DNA of 64,000 nucleotides from Saprospiraceae bacterium. GTDB taxonomy: Bacteria; Bacteroidota; Bacteroidia; Chitinophagales; Saprospiraceae. The DNA is taken from the NCBI GenBank assembly GCA_016708265.1, contig JADJGA010000012.1:1213001-1277000 (forward strand). Reading direction: 5' to 3'. The notes below the pieces were generated by a model. The model did no database searches. It was given only the letters and a program-made list of their open reading frames with translations, and was not told the DNA's origin. The position numbers were made by a program, and so were the translations under genes. Of the stretch, positions 1-9,947 are shown piece by piece; position 1 is the first letter of the stretch, and each line of letters starts with the position of its first letter.

Positions 1-779
1 CGAGCAATAAATTATCGGTACCCACAATTTCAAACAATACATCGGTAGGCGAAACATATTTGCCCATGCTGATATTTGTCATTTTTACATAACCACTGAT
101 AGGCGAAATAAGGGCAATGGTAGCTGATATCCTATCTTCAGTAAGTGTGGCAGGATTAACGCCTATAACCTTTAATTTTTGTCCTATACCTTTTAGTTGT
201 GCTTTGAGGCTGCGGTATTCGGACGTGGTTTGTTGCACGTTTTTTTCGGAATACACATTGTTCTTATAAAGTTCTGCGTGGCGTTTGTATTCGGCTTCGG
301 AAAACTCGTATTTGTACTTTATATCGAGGTAATTTTGCTGCAAGTCAACAAATTCGGTATTTTCTATAATAGCAAGCGTTTGACCTTTAGAAACGGCATT
401 GCCAGGTAACAGGTTTGACGATTTTACAAACCCGCCCAAAGGAACGCTAACCGAAGCTGAATTTTGCGGTGCTGTGGTAACTATACCGTTGGCTTTTATT
501 ATTCCGCTTACCTGACGCATTCTCGACTTTACCCAGTGTAATACCAGCAAGTTTAATTTGTTCTGCATTCAGTTCCACGATGTCATCGGGCAATTCTTCG
601 TGTTCGCTTTCTTCTTCAGACTTTCCCGGTTTATGCTGTTCAGGGCTTTCCTTTTCGTTACTTTCTGCATGAGTTCCTGCCTCATGTCCGTGTTCATCGA
701 GTTTTTTCTCGTTGCAGCCCGTGAAACTAGCTGCACTAATCATTACTAAAAGAATGATAATATATTTTATTGTTCTCAT
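1..779 (-). CDS. RND heavy-metal efflux periplasmic adaptor (CusB/CzcB-like), frameshifted and cut by window edge
   Basis: Membrane-fusion protein that would link the inner-membrane CusA-type pump to its outer-membrane channel. The N-terminus is a lipoprotein signal with a lipobox ending in Cys22. A His/Glu-rich stretch follows (about residues 28-65), typical of metal-efflux adaptors. The first frame reads to about residue 90 (LGKVE). The same protein then continues one frame over with MRQVSGIIKANGIV, the start of the barrel-sandwich region, then a helical hairpin segment and a second lipoyl-like half (GYVKMTNISMGKYVSPTD) that runs off the window. The break lies near 515-525 and is repaired by a single-base change. 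It is the last gene of the metal operon, 11 bases after the pump gene. Family call is firm; the metal is not determined. Confidence 0.85.
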
Positions 780-790
780 ATTTTTTATAA

Positions 791-3700
791 TTAAAATGTT
801 TTACCTGTAATAAAATCAATTGAAATAATGGTTTGGTTGTAGCCGTTGAGTGCATCGAGATAGTTTTGTTTGATAGACAATGCACGGTTAAGCGAAAGGA
901 TATAATCGAGATAGTCCATTGCACCCGCTTTGTAGCTAAGTGTGGTTTGCTCGATAATCAAATTGGCTTCAGGAACGGCTTGTTTTTCGTAAAACTCAAC
1001 GCTGTTGTTGAATTTGCCATATTCGCTCAAAAGTGCCAGATAACTGCCCGAAAGCGATTTGGTGTAATACTCGGCATTGGTACTTGCTATCTGCTGTTTG
1101 ATTTTTGCTGCCTTTGTTTTTGAAGTATAAGGAGCAAACCATAACGGAATGAAGATACCCGCATGAACACCTATAAAACGGTCGCCCATGCCGAATGTCC
1201 TGGGAATACCGTCAACATCTTGTACACCTTGCATGGTCTGACTAAAGTAACCAACGCTAAAATCGGGCATCATTCGGCTTTGTTCCAATTTTTTCTCAAT
1301 ACGTGCAACTTCAACCTGTTGTTGTGTGTAGCCTAATGATGGATTGGCAGAAACTGCGGAAGTGTTGGAAAGAGAAACATACCCCGAACGGCGAAGTACT
1401 GTATCCACCGGATAGAAAGCAATATCGGTATTTATAAGTGTTTGCATCTTGCGGTTAAAAATATCAATGTCTGCGGTTGTTTGCTGCAATTGGTTTTTAA
1501 TTTCAAGGCTTTGCGAACGGGCGGTAATCATTTCGAGGCGGTTTGTTTCACCTGTTTTTGCCCTAAGGTCGGCAGCTCTCAGAAAACCAGCAAACAAACT
1601 ATCCTGATACATCAATAATTTTTGCTTAGAATACATATAAGCCAATTGCCAATACACTTGTTTTACCTGCGTGGTTATTTCGAGCTGTGTGGCTTTTTGT
1701 TGCCATTCGCTGCTCTTTATATTTGCATTTGCCAGCTTGTTTTGATTGATGTAAACCGGCGGAAAAGCGAACGACTGCGAAACGGTAAAACTATTGTCTT
1801 TGGAATAAGAGTTAAACTGCCCGTATTGCCCTTCGATAGAAGTTTTGGGAATATCCCACGAAGCCCCTTTCATTGCTCTTTGTACTTCGACCGAATAAGC
1901 TGCGGAACGAACCACCAAATTGCTGTCTAAAGCTAACTGTAAGGCATTCTGCAAAGTTATTGGTTTGGTTTGCTGTGCTTCAGTTTTGCTAAAAATGAAA
2001 GTACCTAAAAGGACTAAAATCATTGCCAACCCGCCAGTATTCAATTTTCTTTTTTTAGATAAAATCCTGAAATTGCGTTTGCTGAAAATGATATAGAGTA
2101 CAGGCAAAACCACCAATGTTAAAAGCGTTGACGTTATAAGTCCGCCAATAACAACAGTTGCCAAAGGTTTTTGTACTTCGGCACCAGCCGAGGATGATAA
2201 AGCCATAGGAAGAAAACCAAGCGAAGCCACGGCAGCCGTCATAAGTACGGGGCGTAAACGTGTTTTTAATCCTAGCAATACACGTTCGGTAATGTCGGTA
2301 ACACCCTCTTTTTCGAGGCGGTTAAACTCGGAAATAAGTACAATGCCATTGAGAACGGCAACACCGAACAAGGCTATAAAGCCAACACCTGCGGAAATAG
2401 AAAAATTCATATCCCTTAACCACAGGGCCACTACACCGCCTATGGCAGCCATTGGCACAGCCGTATAAATGAGAACGGTTTGTTTGAATGAATGGAAAGT
2501 AAAAAACAGCAATACGAAAATAAGCAAAAGAGCCACAGGTACGGCAATTGCCAGACGCTCACGGGCAGCAATAAGGTTTTCGAACTGTCCGCCAAATGTA
2601 GTGTAATACCCGATAGGCAACGTAAGGTCACTGTCGAGTTTTGAATGGGCATCTTTAACCACGCTTTCCACATCACGTCCACGCACGTTAAAACCAATGG
2701 TTAAACGGCGTTTTGTGTTTTCGCGCGACACTTGGGCAGGGCCAGTTTTAATCTCCACACTTGCCAACTGGTCGAGTGAAATTAGGCGGCCATCGGGTAG
2801 GGCAATACTTAGGTTTTTAACATCAGAAATGTCACGACGGTTGGCTTTGTCGAGTCGTACCACTAGGTCAAAACGTTTTTCCTCGTCGAATACCACACCT
2901 GCCGAACTACCTGCAAAGGCTGCCTTTAAAATGTTGTTTATGTCCGTAACCGAGATTCCATACTGAGCCATACGAGGTCGATTGTACTCGACCTGAATTT
3001 GAGCCAAGCCCGTTACTTTTTCAACGTTTATGTCTGTGACACCTTCAATATTTTGAATGAACTCTTCTATTTGAGAAGCTTTAAGGGAGAGGGTATCGAG
3101 GTTGTCGCCAAACAGTTTTATGGCTACATCCTGCCGTGAACCCGTCATCAACTCATTAAATCGAAGTTGGATAGGTTGCGAAAACTCGAATTTTACACCT
3201 GCCAAAACAGCCAGTTTTTCTTCCATTTTCTCAACCAGTTCTTCACGGGTTTCGGCACTTGTCCATTCGCTTTTGGGTTTAAGGGTAATTATATAATCTC
3301 CTGTTTCCATTGGTGTTGGGTCGGTAGGTATTTCGCCCGGGCCGATTTTACAAACCAAATGTTTTATTTCAGGAAAGTTATTACGCAAAATGGTATTGGC
3401 ACTTTTCACCTCTTCAACAGTATTTGCTGGTGAACCACCCTGTAAGGTAATTACCAAACCTGCAAGGTCGCCTTCTTCAAGCTGTGGAATAAACTCGCCA
3501 CCCAAACGGGTAAACAGGTAGAAACTACCAATAAACAGCAGTACTGAAGTAACGACAATTGCCAATTTACGGCGAAGTGCAAATGCTATTACAGGATTAA
3601 AAACCTTGTGTAGGAAATCCATAATCTTATCGGAAATATTCCGTTTGTGTTCGGTGTTTTTGCTTAGGAATAATGACGAAATCATAGGAACCCATGTTAG

Positions 3701-4949
3701 TGAGAGAATTAATGCACCGAGAATGGCAAAGCTTACTACCTGACCCATAGGGCGGAACATTTTGCCTTCGATACCCACTAACGCAAGAACCAAAAAGCTG
3801 CATCATACCGATTGCAAAAAGCATGGCAAGCGGTATTACTGAAGCAACAACCAAGCCCGCCCTGAAATTACCAAGCAGTAAAACCAGAATAAAAATAACG
3901 ATTAAAGCCCCTTCGAGCAGGTTTCGGGTAACTGTGCCTATGGCACGGTCAACCAAATCGGTACGATCGAGGTATGGGGTAATTTCAATTCCTTCGGGCA
4001 ATGACTTTTGAATGGATGTGATTTTTGTTTTTACTTGCTGAATGACCTCGTGGGCATTAGCCCCCTTGAGCATCATCACCACCCCACCTACAGCTTCGGT
4101 GGTATCGGATACCAACGCTCCGTATCGGGTTGCATGTCCGAATTGTACAGTCGCTACATCACGCACCAAAACGGGAATATCGTTTACGGTTTTTACAACA
4201 ATGTTTTCAATGTCGTCGAGTGTTTTAACCAAGCCAATACCACGAATGAAATAGGCTTCAGGCTTTTTATCAATATAGGCACTCCCAGTGTTTTCGTTAT
4301 TGTTTTCGAGGGCTTCGAAAATATCGGTCAATGAAAGGTTTATAGCCCGTATACGCTCGGGGTTTACTGCAATTTCATATTGCTTTACTAATCCGCCGTA
4401 ACTGTTCACATCAGCCACACCGGGCGTACCAAGCATCTGGCGGCGTACAATCCAATCCTGATAGGTACGCAAGTCCATAATTGTAAATTTATCTTTATAC
4501 CCATCTTTTATTTCGAGGGTATATTGAAATATCTCGCCCAAACCTGTTGAAATTGGTGCCATTTCAATTTTTGCCAACCCCTGTGGTATTTGGTCTTCGG
4601 CTTCCCTGAGTCGTTCGCCAATCTGTTGCCTTGCCCAATAAATATCAACATTGTCTTTAAAGACTACGGTAACAACTGACAATCCCAATCGGGAAATAGA
4701 GCGCAGCTCTAACACATCTGGGATATTGGCTACCGAAACCTCTACGGGTGCGGTGATGAAACTTTCTACTTCCTGCACCGCCAGTGATGGTGCACGGGAA
4801 ATAACCTGTACCTGATTGTTTGTAATATCGGGAACTGCATCAATGGGCAGGTGAACAAGCGAATATGTACCCCAAGCCGCCAAGGCAATGGTAAATAACC
4901 CGATAATTATCTTGTTCTTTATCGAAAATCGAATGATTTGTTCTATCAT
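791..4949 (-). CDS. CusA/CzcA-type heavy-metal RND pump fused to a TolC-like outer-membrane factor; internal segment missing
   Basis: Proton-driven inner-membrane exporter of metal cations with, in the same polypeptide, a TolC/CusC-like domain (last roughly 400 residues after a second signal-like helix at FIFSKTEAQ). The fusion is a known Bacteroidota arrangement. The N-terminal part (4949 to about 3795) shows TM1, the porter domains and TM2-3 up to AMLFAIGMMQLFG. The next part resumes in another frame at LVGIEGKMFRPMG. Homologues have roughly 80-100 residues between these points, including the TM4 helix with the DFG..VDGAV motif that carries the proton-relay aspartate. So this is a deletion plus frame change at about 3790-3800, not a simple indel. 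The second part contains the remaining transmembrane helices and the PN/PC porter segments. As written the pump could not work; a collapsed assembly is the alternative. Confidence 0.85.
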
Positions 4950-4975
4950 TTCATAATAATTTTATTATTAATACT

Positions 4976-5443
4976 TTATTTATTTTTTTCATAATATCTT
5001 TTAAATGTTTGCTTATTTTTAAAGTATATTAATTCAGGCTTTCCTTTTTCTCTTAGTCCAATTAATGCATCGGCCTTGTTAATAGAATCACCTGAAATGG
5101 CATCAGGTACAATTGCAAATTTACTAAAGTTCTTTACTAGATGATTAAAGCAGTTCTGACTACAAAAATAATAATCATTATTCTTATAAGCTACTTTTGA
5201 AGTTTTATGCAATTGTAAATTGTCGTCGTTCATACAAGCCCATTCGCCGGGAATTTCATTTCCATACCAGACCCATTTGTGATATAAAAACCTGGTATCG
5301 CACCCGAAGTTGTAAAATGTCAGAATAGAAATTGCCATGATGAACAATAAACTGAAACTAATTATCGTGATTCTATTAAATTTTTTATCTTTATTTATTT
5401 GATTTTTCCTCAATTGCTGCTTGCTTAACTTCTTCTTTTTCAT
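4976..5443 (-). CDS. Membrane-anchored TRASH/YHS-like putative metal-binding protein
   Basis: A 155-residue protein with a very basic N-terminus, one transmembrane helix (about residues 27-45) and an extracytoplasmic domain. Cys70, Cys94 and Cys98 form a C-x23-C-x3-C pattern with YYFCSQNC, close to the TRASH/YHS metal-binding motif found in metal sensors, chaperones and efflux pumps. The C-terminal half (from about residue 110) has no motif I recognise. It lies 27 bases upstream of the CusA-type gene on the same strand, and its context suggests it traps or hands over a metal ion to the efflux complex. That role is inferred. The reading frame is intact. Confidence 0.6.
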   Translation of the reverse strand: MKKKKLSKQQLRKNQINKDKKFNRITIISFSLLFIMAISILTFYNFGCDTRFLYHKWVWYGNEIPGEWACMNDDNLQLHKTSKVAYKNNDYYFCSQNCFNHLVKNFSKFAIVPDAISGDSINKADALIGLREKGKPELIYFKNKQTFKRYYEKNK

Positions 5444-5607
5444 TCGTCTAAAACTTTAATTTTAAAGGTGACGGATGGAATTCTCCATCTATTTTATTAT
5501 GCCCATATGTAAATTTGACATATTAAAACTAATTTTCGTTTCATTACAAAAAGACTAATAAAACATTAGGCCTGGCTTGTTTGCCAGTCAGTTAATTCAA
5601 ACAAAAG

Positions 5608-6006
5608 TTATGTGATTGCAGGAGGAGCCCGAAGTGATTGGGCGGTAGAAAAGAATTGTTTTAAAAAAATGATCTGATAGTCAAAAATTGTGGATAGAAG
5701 GTTTTTGACCGACTGAATCTCAAAATTGGAAAAGATTCCAAACAAGAAGAAACTGAAATATCCAGATAAAGAATTATTTAAAGTAGATTTCGATATCGTT
5801 CCGGATACCAGAATATTAAATCCATGACAATGGGCATCCCGGTTTTCATTGTTTTTACAATGAGCATTACTTTCACAGGTTGACTCCTTAGCTGATGAAT
5901 GGGTTAGCTCAAAATGGTGATGGTGTGGCACAATAGCATGAGTCAAAATGATCAGCCCTGCCAAAAAGATAAATAACTTTGCTATATGTTGTACTCTTAA
6001 AATCAT
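5608..6006 (-). CDS. Small His-rich membrane protein (DUF6769-like)
   Basis: About 132 residues from the ATG at 6006, chosen because the helix MILRVQHIAKLFIFLAGLI gives a proper membrane start; the frame also stays open upstream. Right after the helix comes HAIVPHHHHFE, then a Cys/His-rich stretch (CESNAHCKNNENRDAHCHGF), a plausible periplasmic metal-binding segment. A second hydrophobic stretch follows. The pattern of a short protein with a VPHHHH motif after the first helix resembles small Bacteroidota proteins near metal-efflux operons that I recall as DUF6769; I cannot verify the family. It lies between the Fur-like regulator and the TRASH-like gene, all on one strand. Confidence 0.5.
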   Translation of the reverse strand: MILRVQHIAKLFIFLAGLIILTHAIVPHHHHFELTHSSAKESTCESNAHCKNNENRDAHCHGFNILVSGTISKSTLNNSLSGYFSFFLFGIFSNFEIQSVKNLLSTIFDYQIIFLKQFFSTAQSLRAPPAIT

Positions 6007-6081
6007 GTTCCAATAACAATACAATTTTATAAACGATAAAGATACGATAAAGTTTGTGCAACCTGGTTGCAAAGTTTATTT

Positions 6082-6489
6082 CTAGCAATTAGAACAAACA
6101 CCTTTCACCACCATATTCACACTTTCGAGTTGAAATTTAACAGGTAGATTAATTTTCGGAACCGGAATATCAGTAAGGCAATAGGTCTTCATACACACAG
6201 TACATGTAAAATGAACGTGAAGGTCATCGGGATGGCAGTCACAAGTTTCTCTGCACAAAGCATATTTGACTGAACCTGTGCCATCGTCAATGCTATGAAT
6301 AAGTTTATTTTCTTCAAATGTTTTAAGGGTACGGTACAAAGTTGATTTATCAGCTTTATAAAATTTTTGCTCCAATTCGGCCAGGCAGATGGTCGTTTTT
6401 TGTTCGGTTAAAACCTGCAAAACCAATTGCCGCATTGCGGTAGCTTTGATGTTTCTGGATTGGAGTTGTTTATCAATGTTTTCTTTCAT
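6082..6489 (-). CDS. Fur-family metal-responsive transcriptional repressor
   Basis: A 135-residue Fur/Zur/PerR-type regulator from the ATG at 6489 (MKENIDKQLQSRNIKAT). It has an N-terminal winged helix (AMRQLVLQVL; DKSTLYRTLKTFEEN recognition region), then a metal site with HPDDLHVHFTCTVC and a C-terminal CSNC. The CxxC pairs fit the structural zinc site. It is first in a same-strand series with the His-rich protein, TRASH-like protein, CusA-type pump and adaptor, so it most likely controls metal export here. Its actual metal cannot be read from sequence. The frame remains open 25 codons upstream, but the ATG at 6489 matches family N-termini. Confidence 0.85.
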   Translation of the reverse strand: MKENIDKQLQSRNIKATAMRQLVLQVLTEQKTTICLAELEQKFYKADKSTLYRTLKTFEENKLIHSIDDGTGSVKYALCRETCDCHPDDLHVHFTCTVCMKTYCLTDIPVPKINLPVKFQLESVNMVVKGVCSNC

Positions 6490-6517
6490 GAGTATTGCTC
6501 TATAATTTATTAAAGTA

Positions 6518-6525
6518 CAAAAGTA
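6518..6525 (-). promoter_or_regulatory. Candidate Bacteroidota -7 promoter element for the Fur-like gene
   Basis: On the minus strand this reads TACTTTTG, matching TAnnTTTG. It sits 28 bases upstream of the ATG at 6489. No clear TTG -33 box is seen at the usual distance, so this is a weak prediction. Confidence 0.35.
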
Positions 6526-6564
6526 AAAATTATTTACCATAGCGTAGAAAAAAATTGCACTCAT

Positions 6565-7236
6565 TAAAATAGTTTCAGTTTTGTCATTGACACTCGATTG
6601 TCACGTTTTGCATCCGTGACACAATATGCCTGTCCAAAATGTAATATTATCCTCACTTTCATTGAATATCATTTATACCAAAGATATAACAAATTTTTGG
6701 AATTTCAATAATCATGCAGATAATTTGAATTCATGAATTACCAGATTGGAAAACTAATACATTTCCAAATTAGTTAATTCTTAATCTGAAAACCTAAGGG
6801 ACACATTCCCATATTTACTAATTTGCTAATTATCACATCTTCACAACTTTCTCAGTTGTCAATATCTTCTGCCCATCCATAAATACACAAAAATAAAGCC
6901 TCAGCTATTTGTTGTTTAAAATATCTTCAAACGGATATTTGCAAATAAATGGTAAATAGTTATATTTGATTAAAAAAATGCAGGGTAATATATTGCATTA
7001 TTTATCCGAAGTTGTGAAAACTTTGCACAACCGGAGAGCATTTGCGAAAGCAATGCAAAATTACCTAGTTTGAACAATCCTACACTTTATATTTGTTTTT
7101 TTGCATTATAACTGCAAAATTCTTTAAAATTAGTTCAAGATGGCATCAATACAAGCAAAAGGTGTCTGAACAAACACTTTGATGTTGGATAAACTAATGA
7201 CAAATTTTAAATCTGATCAAAAATGTTACTTAATTA
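6565..7236. other. Intergenic stretch without a recognisable gene
   Basis: About 670 AT-rich bases between two minus-strand units. I see no open frame with family resemblance, no tRNA-like fold and no strong terminator. A short inverted repeat (GTTGTG/CACAAC) lies near 7011-7032. It probably holds the regulatory region of the Fur gene and the trailer of the SRPBCC gene's neighbourhood. Confidence 0.5.
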
Positions 7237-7682
7237 CTAATCCGGAATTTCAGGTTCAACTAATTTTTTCAATTTTTCCAGCGACTCCTGCCATCCCAGA
7301 TAACACATTTCTGTTGGTATGACTGAAGGTATGCCTTCCTGTGTAATTTTAAGTTCTGTGCCGCAAGAGACCTTTTTAATCCATACTGAGGTGACCATCT
7401 CTCCCGGCAAGTTGGGGTCATCAAATTTGTCGGTATATTTTATGAATTCATTAGGTATTAATTCTATGTAAGTTCCACCGAACGAATGGCCATTTCCTGT
7501 AGAAAAATTGATAAAAGACATATGGTATTTCCTCCTGGTTTTACATCCTTGCTATTAACGATGCATAAAAAACCATTTGGAGGGATCCAGGATGCCATTG
7601 CATTTGCATCTGTAAATGCACGATATATTTTTTCCTGAGATGCCTGAAGTACTCGATGTAATGTTATGCTGTTGTGATCCAT
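7237..7682 (-). CDS. SRPBCC / AHSA1-family (START-like) protein, frameshifted
   Basis: A roughly 148-residue protein of the SRPBCC fold, the family that includes the Hsp90 co-chaperone Aha1 C-terminal domain and many stress-linked small-molecule binders. It starts at the ATG at 7682 (MDHNSITLHRVLQAS) and shows the hallmark KIYRAFTDANAMASW and, near the end, GWQESLEKLKKLVE. The first frame ends after VKPGG; the second resumes with YHMSFINFSTG. The break is at about 7530 in a GGAGGAAA run and is repaired by one base. It is followed upstream by a PhnB-like VOC gene on the same strand, a common pairing. Ligand unknown. Confidence 0.8.
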
Positions 7683-7713
7683 TTTATTGATTTTTATTTT
7701 CTGATTACTGATC

Positions 7714-8148
7714 TTACACCCGGTTTGAAACATTAAACATCCGGCGAATCCCAAACTTATCCTTACAGGTACCCCAATAACCCCAGAATTCATCATGAGG
7801 TGCAACACATTCCACCCCATCTTCAGATAATTCTTTGAATAATTGATCAGCTTCTTCCTTAGAGTCGGGATTTAAACTGATAGTCATATTGTTGCCCTCA
7901 ATCAATTTATGACCCATGCTTTCAAGCATATCAGTTGCCATAATTTCTGTCATACCAAGTATGGGCATTGCAGCATGCATTACTTTGTTCTTGTCCACTT
8001 CTGAAAGTTCAGGCATCCCGGGTTGAGCCGGAATATCTTTCATTCTCATAATTGGTGCAGAAAATTCTGTTCTGAAAACTTTTTTGTAGTGATTAAATGC
8101 TTCTTCAGCATTTCCCATGAAGTTTAAATAAATAGATACATTTGCCAT
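7714..8148 (-). CDS. VOC-fold PhnB-like (glyoxalase-superfamily) protein
   Basis: A 144-residue protein of the PhnB/3-demethylubiquinone-methyltransferase-like branch of the vicinal oxygen chelate superfamily. The start at 8148 (MANVSIYLNFMGNAEEAF) matches the family; an in-frame ATG 17 codons earlier is less likely. Family signatures are YLNF.G..EEAF, NNMTISLNPDSKEEA and the C-terminal EFWGYWGTCKDKFGIRRM. These proteins usually lack a proven reaction. It sits 31 bases upstream of the SRPBCC gene, same strand, suggesting one transcript. Intact frame. Confidence 0.85.
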   Translation of the reverse strand: MANVSIYLNFMGNAEEAFNHYKKVFRTEFSAPIMRMKDIPAQPGMPELSEVDKNKVMHAAMPILGMTEIMATDMLESMGHKLIEGNNMTISLNPDSKEEADQLFKELSEDGVECVAPHDEFWGYWGTCKDKFGIRRMFNVSNRV

Positions 8149-8215
8149 AGTGATTTGCTTTGTTTTTATAATTGAATTTTTTTTCATTGATTCAGACATT
8201 ATTTAAAGAAGATAA

Positions 8216-9190
8216 TTATTTGTCAATCATTTTTTCACTGCTCTCTGAATATCTATGTCCCTGCAATTTTATTTTTAAAGTCGAAATTTCAATTTCATTT
8301 AATTCATCTGTGGTAAATCCAACATTCACAGCACTGATGTTTTCTATTATTCGTTCAAATTTTGTGGTTCCAGGAATTGGAACAATCCAGGGTTTTTGTG
8401 CTAAGATCCATGCAAGTGCAATTTGTGCAGGTGTAGCATTTTTAATTTTTGCAAATTTCTCTAACAGCAGTACTAATTCTTTATTTGCTTTAATATTTTC
8501 TGGTGAAAATCTTGGCACAGAGCTGCGAAAATCTGTGTTTTCAAATGTTGTTGTTTCATCAATTTTCCCGGTCAGAAAACCTCTTCCCAGTGGGCTGAAA
8601 GGCACCAGGCCAATTCCAAGTTCTTCAAGTACAGGAAAAATTTTCGTTTCGGGTTCGCGCCACCATAATGAATATTCGCTCTGAACGGCTGTAACCTTTT
8701 GAACAGCATGTGCTTTCCGAATAGTATTTGCACTCTGTTCAGATAGCCCAAAATTTTTAACTTTACCCTGGTCAATCAGTTCCTTAACTGTACCAGCTAC
8801 ATCTTCTATAGGAACATCAGGATCGACTCTGTGTTGATAAAATAAATCGATAGTTTCAGTTCTTAGTCTTTTTAGTGATGCTTCCGCAACTTTTCTTATA
8901 TTATCAGGCCGACTATTTAATTTGGGAAAATTTTGAATGTCGAAGCCAAATTTAGTAGCAATAATAACATTTTGTCTGATTGGTTCTAAGGCTTCACCAA
9001 CAAGTTCTTCATTCGTAAATGGTCCATAAATTTCGGCAGTATCAAAAAAAGTGACACCATTTTCAAATGATTTACGAATTATTGAAATCATTTCATTTTT
9101 GTCGGCAATTTTACCATAGCCGAAACTCATACCCATACATCCTAGTCCGATTGCTGATACTTCAAGATTGCCAAGTTTTCGTGTTTGCAT
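8216..9190 (-). CDS. Aldo/keto reductase
   Basis: A 324-residue NADPH-dependent oxidoreductase of the aldo/keto reductase (TIM barrel) family, close to the YajO/AKR13 type. Catalytic residues are visible: Asp and Tyr in FFDTAEIYGPFTNEELVG, Lys in NVIIATKFGFD and His in DLFYQHRVDP. The cofactor region IPIPGTTKFERIIENISA lies near the C-terminus. Typical length and an intact frame. It ends 67 bases before the PhnB-like gene on the same strand. Substrate cannot be told from sequence; general carbonyl detoxification is the usual role. Confidence 0.92.
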   Translation of the reverse strand: MQTRKLGNLEVSAIGLGCMGMSFGYGKIADKNEMISIIRKSFENGVTFFDTAEIYGPFTNEELVGEALEPIRQNVIIATKFGFDIQNFPKLNSRPDNIRKVAEASLKRLRTETIDLFYQHRVDPDVPIEDVAGTVKELIDQGKVKNFGLSEQSANTIRKAHAVQKVTAVQSEYSLWWREPETKIFPVLEELGIGLVPFSPLGRGFLTGKIDETTTFENTDFRSSVPRFSPENIKANKELVLLLEKFAKIKNATPAQIALAWILAQKPWIVPIPGTTKFERIIENISAVNVGFTTDELNEIEISTLKIKLQGHRYSESSEKMIDK

Positions 9191-9628
9191 ATTTATTGTA
9201 TTTGATTGTCTGATAATAAAAATGTAAAATTATACCTGAATCTAACAAAAATGTAATAATATTGAATTAATAAGTTATCAGAATTAAAAATTCCTGAAAT
9301 AAACGTTCTTTAATGTAAATGGTTTTTAAAGAAGTTGTTAAAATTGTAACTAAAAGAATCTAAATTAAGAAGAATTTCACAGCAGTCGATATCAATACGT
9401 TCCTCCCAATGTTTGATTCAAAACATTTATAATGATCAAAAAAATTAAAATCAATATGTTGTCGAAAATAGTTTTTATAAAGAAAAAGGCATAACTGCGA
9501 CATTTAATTACCAGGTTATATAATGCTGAGTTTCCAGTTACAATTTCTTTTTTCAAATAATTAAAAAGAGGCAAACTTTATCAGCTTACCTCTTTTTACT
9601 TACCGGATTTCTTTGAAAAGAACGTAAA
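9191..9628. other. Intergenic region with a terminator
   Basis: Between the aldo/keto reductase start and the end of the small membrane gene at 9629. Apart from the terminator at 9563-9597, I see only AT-rich sequence and a 60-codon open frame (9392-9574 minus) with no family resemblance. Confidence 0.5.
9563..9597 (-). terminator. Rho-independent terminator after the ECF sigma/small membrane gene unit
   Basis: AAAAAGAGG at 9563-9571 pairs with CCTCTTTTT at 9589-9597, giving a 9-bp stem with A/T tails on both sides. It follows the stop at 9629 on the minus strand and could also stop reading from the other direction. Confidence 0.7.
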
Positions 9629-9934
9629 TTAGCAACACTTTCTTTCTTTCCATTTTTCTTTGAATTCCTGCTTTTCCTCATCTGTCATGTGAAAAAATCT
9701 TTCTCTCATTTCCCGTGAATGATGCCACCTGTGTTTGCCGAATCCAAAGTTGCCAAACAGGATCCTGCTCAGTACCAAAATACCTCCTGCCTGCCAGTAA
9801 GATATTGCTTTAATTCCTAAAACGACTGGCAAAATTGCATTCCATAACAGCATTACTACTGCCGTAACAGCAAAGAAAATGGCTATCGGAATTAATATAA
9901 AAAAACCTCTTCTGCATTTAAATCTGTGATCCAT
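9629..9934 (-). CDS. Small two-helix membrane protein, partner of the ECF sigma factor
   Basis: 101 residues: a short basic N-terminus with Cys, two hydrophobic segments (about residues 11-37 and 44-62), and a charged tail (HMTDEEKQEFKEKWKERKCC). No enzyme motif. It begins 13 bases after the ECF sigma gene on the same strand, and similar small proteins follow ECF genes in other Bacteroidota. It could be a membrane anti-sigma factor or simply a co-expressed envelope protein; it lacks the zinc-binding HxxxCxxC motif of ZAS anti-sigma factors. Confidence 0.6.
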   Translation of the reverse strand: MDHRFKCRRGFFILIPIAIFFAVTAVVMLLWNAILPVVLGIKAISYWQAGGILVLSRILFGNFGFGKHRWHHSREMRERFFHMTDEEKQEFKEKWKERKCC

Positions 9935-9947
9935 AATAATTTATTGA

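Noticed and set aside
9392..9574. 60-codon minus-strand frame, hydrophobic
   Set aside because: No family resemblance, no start signal, AT-rich; chance frame.
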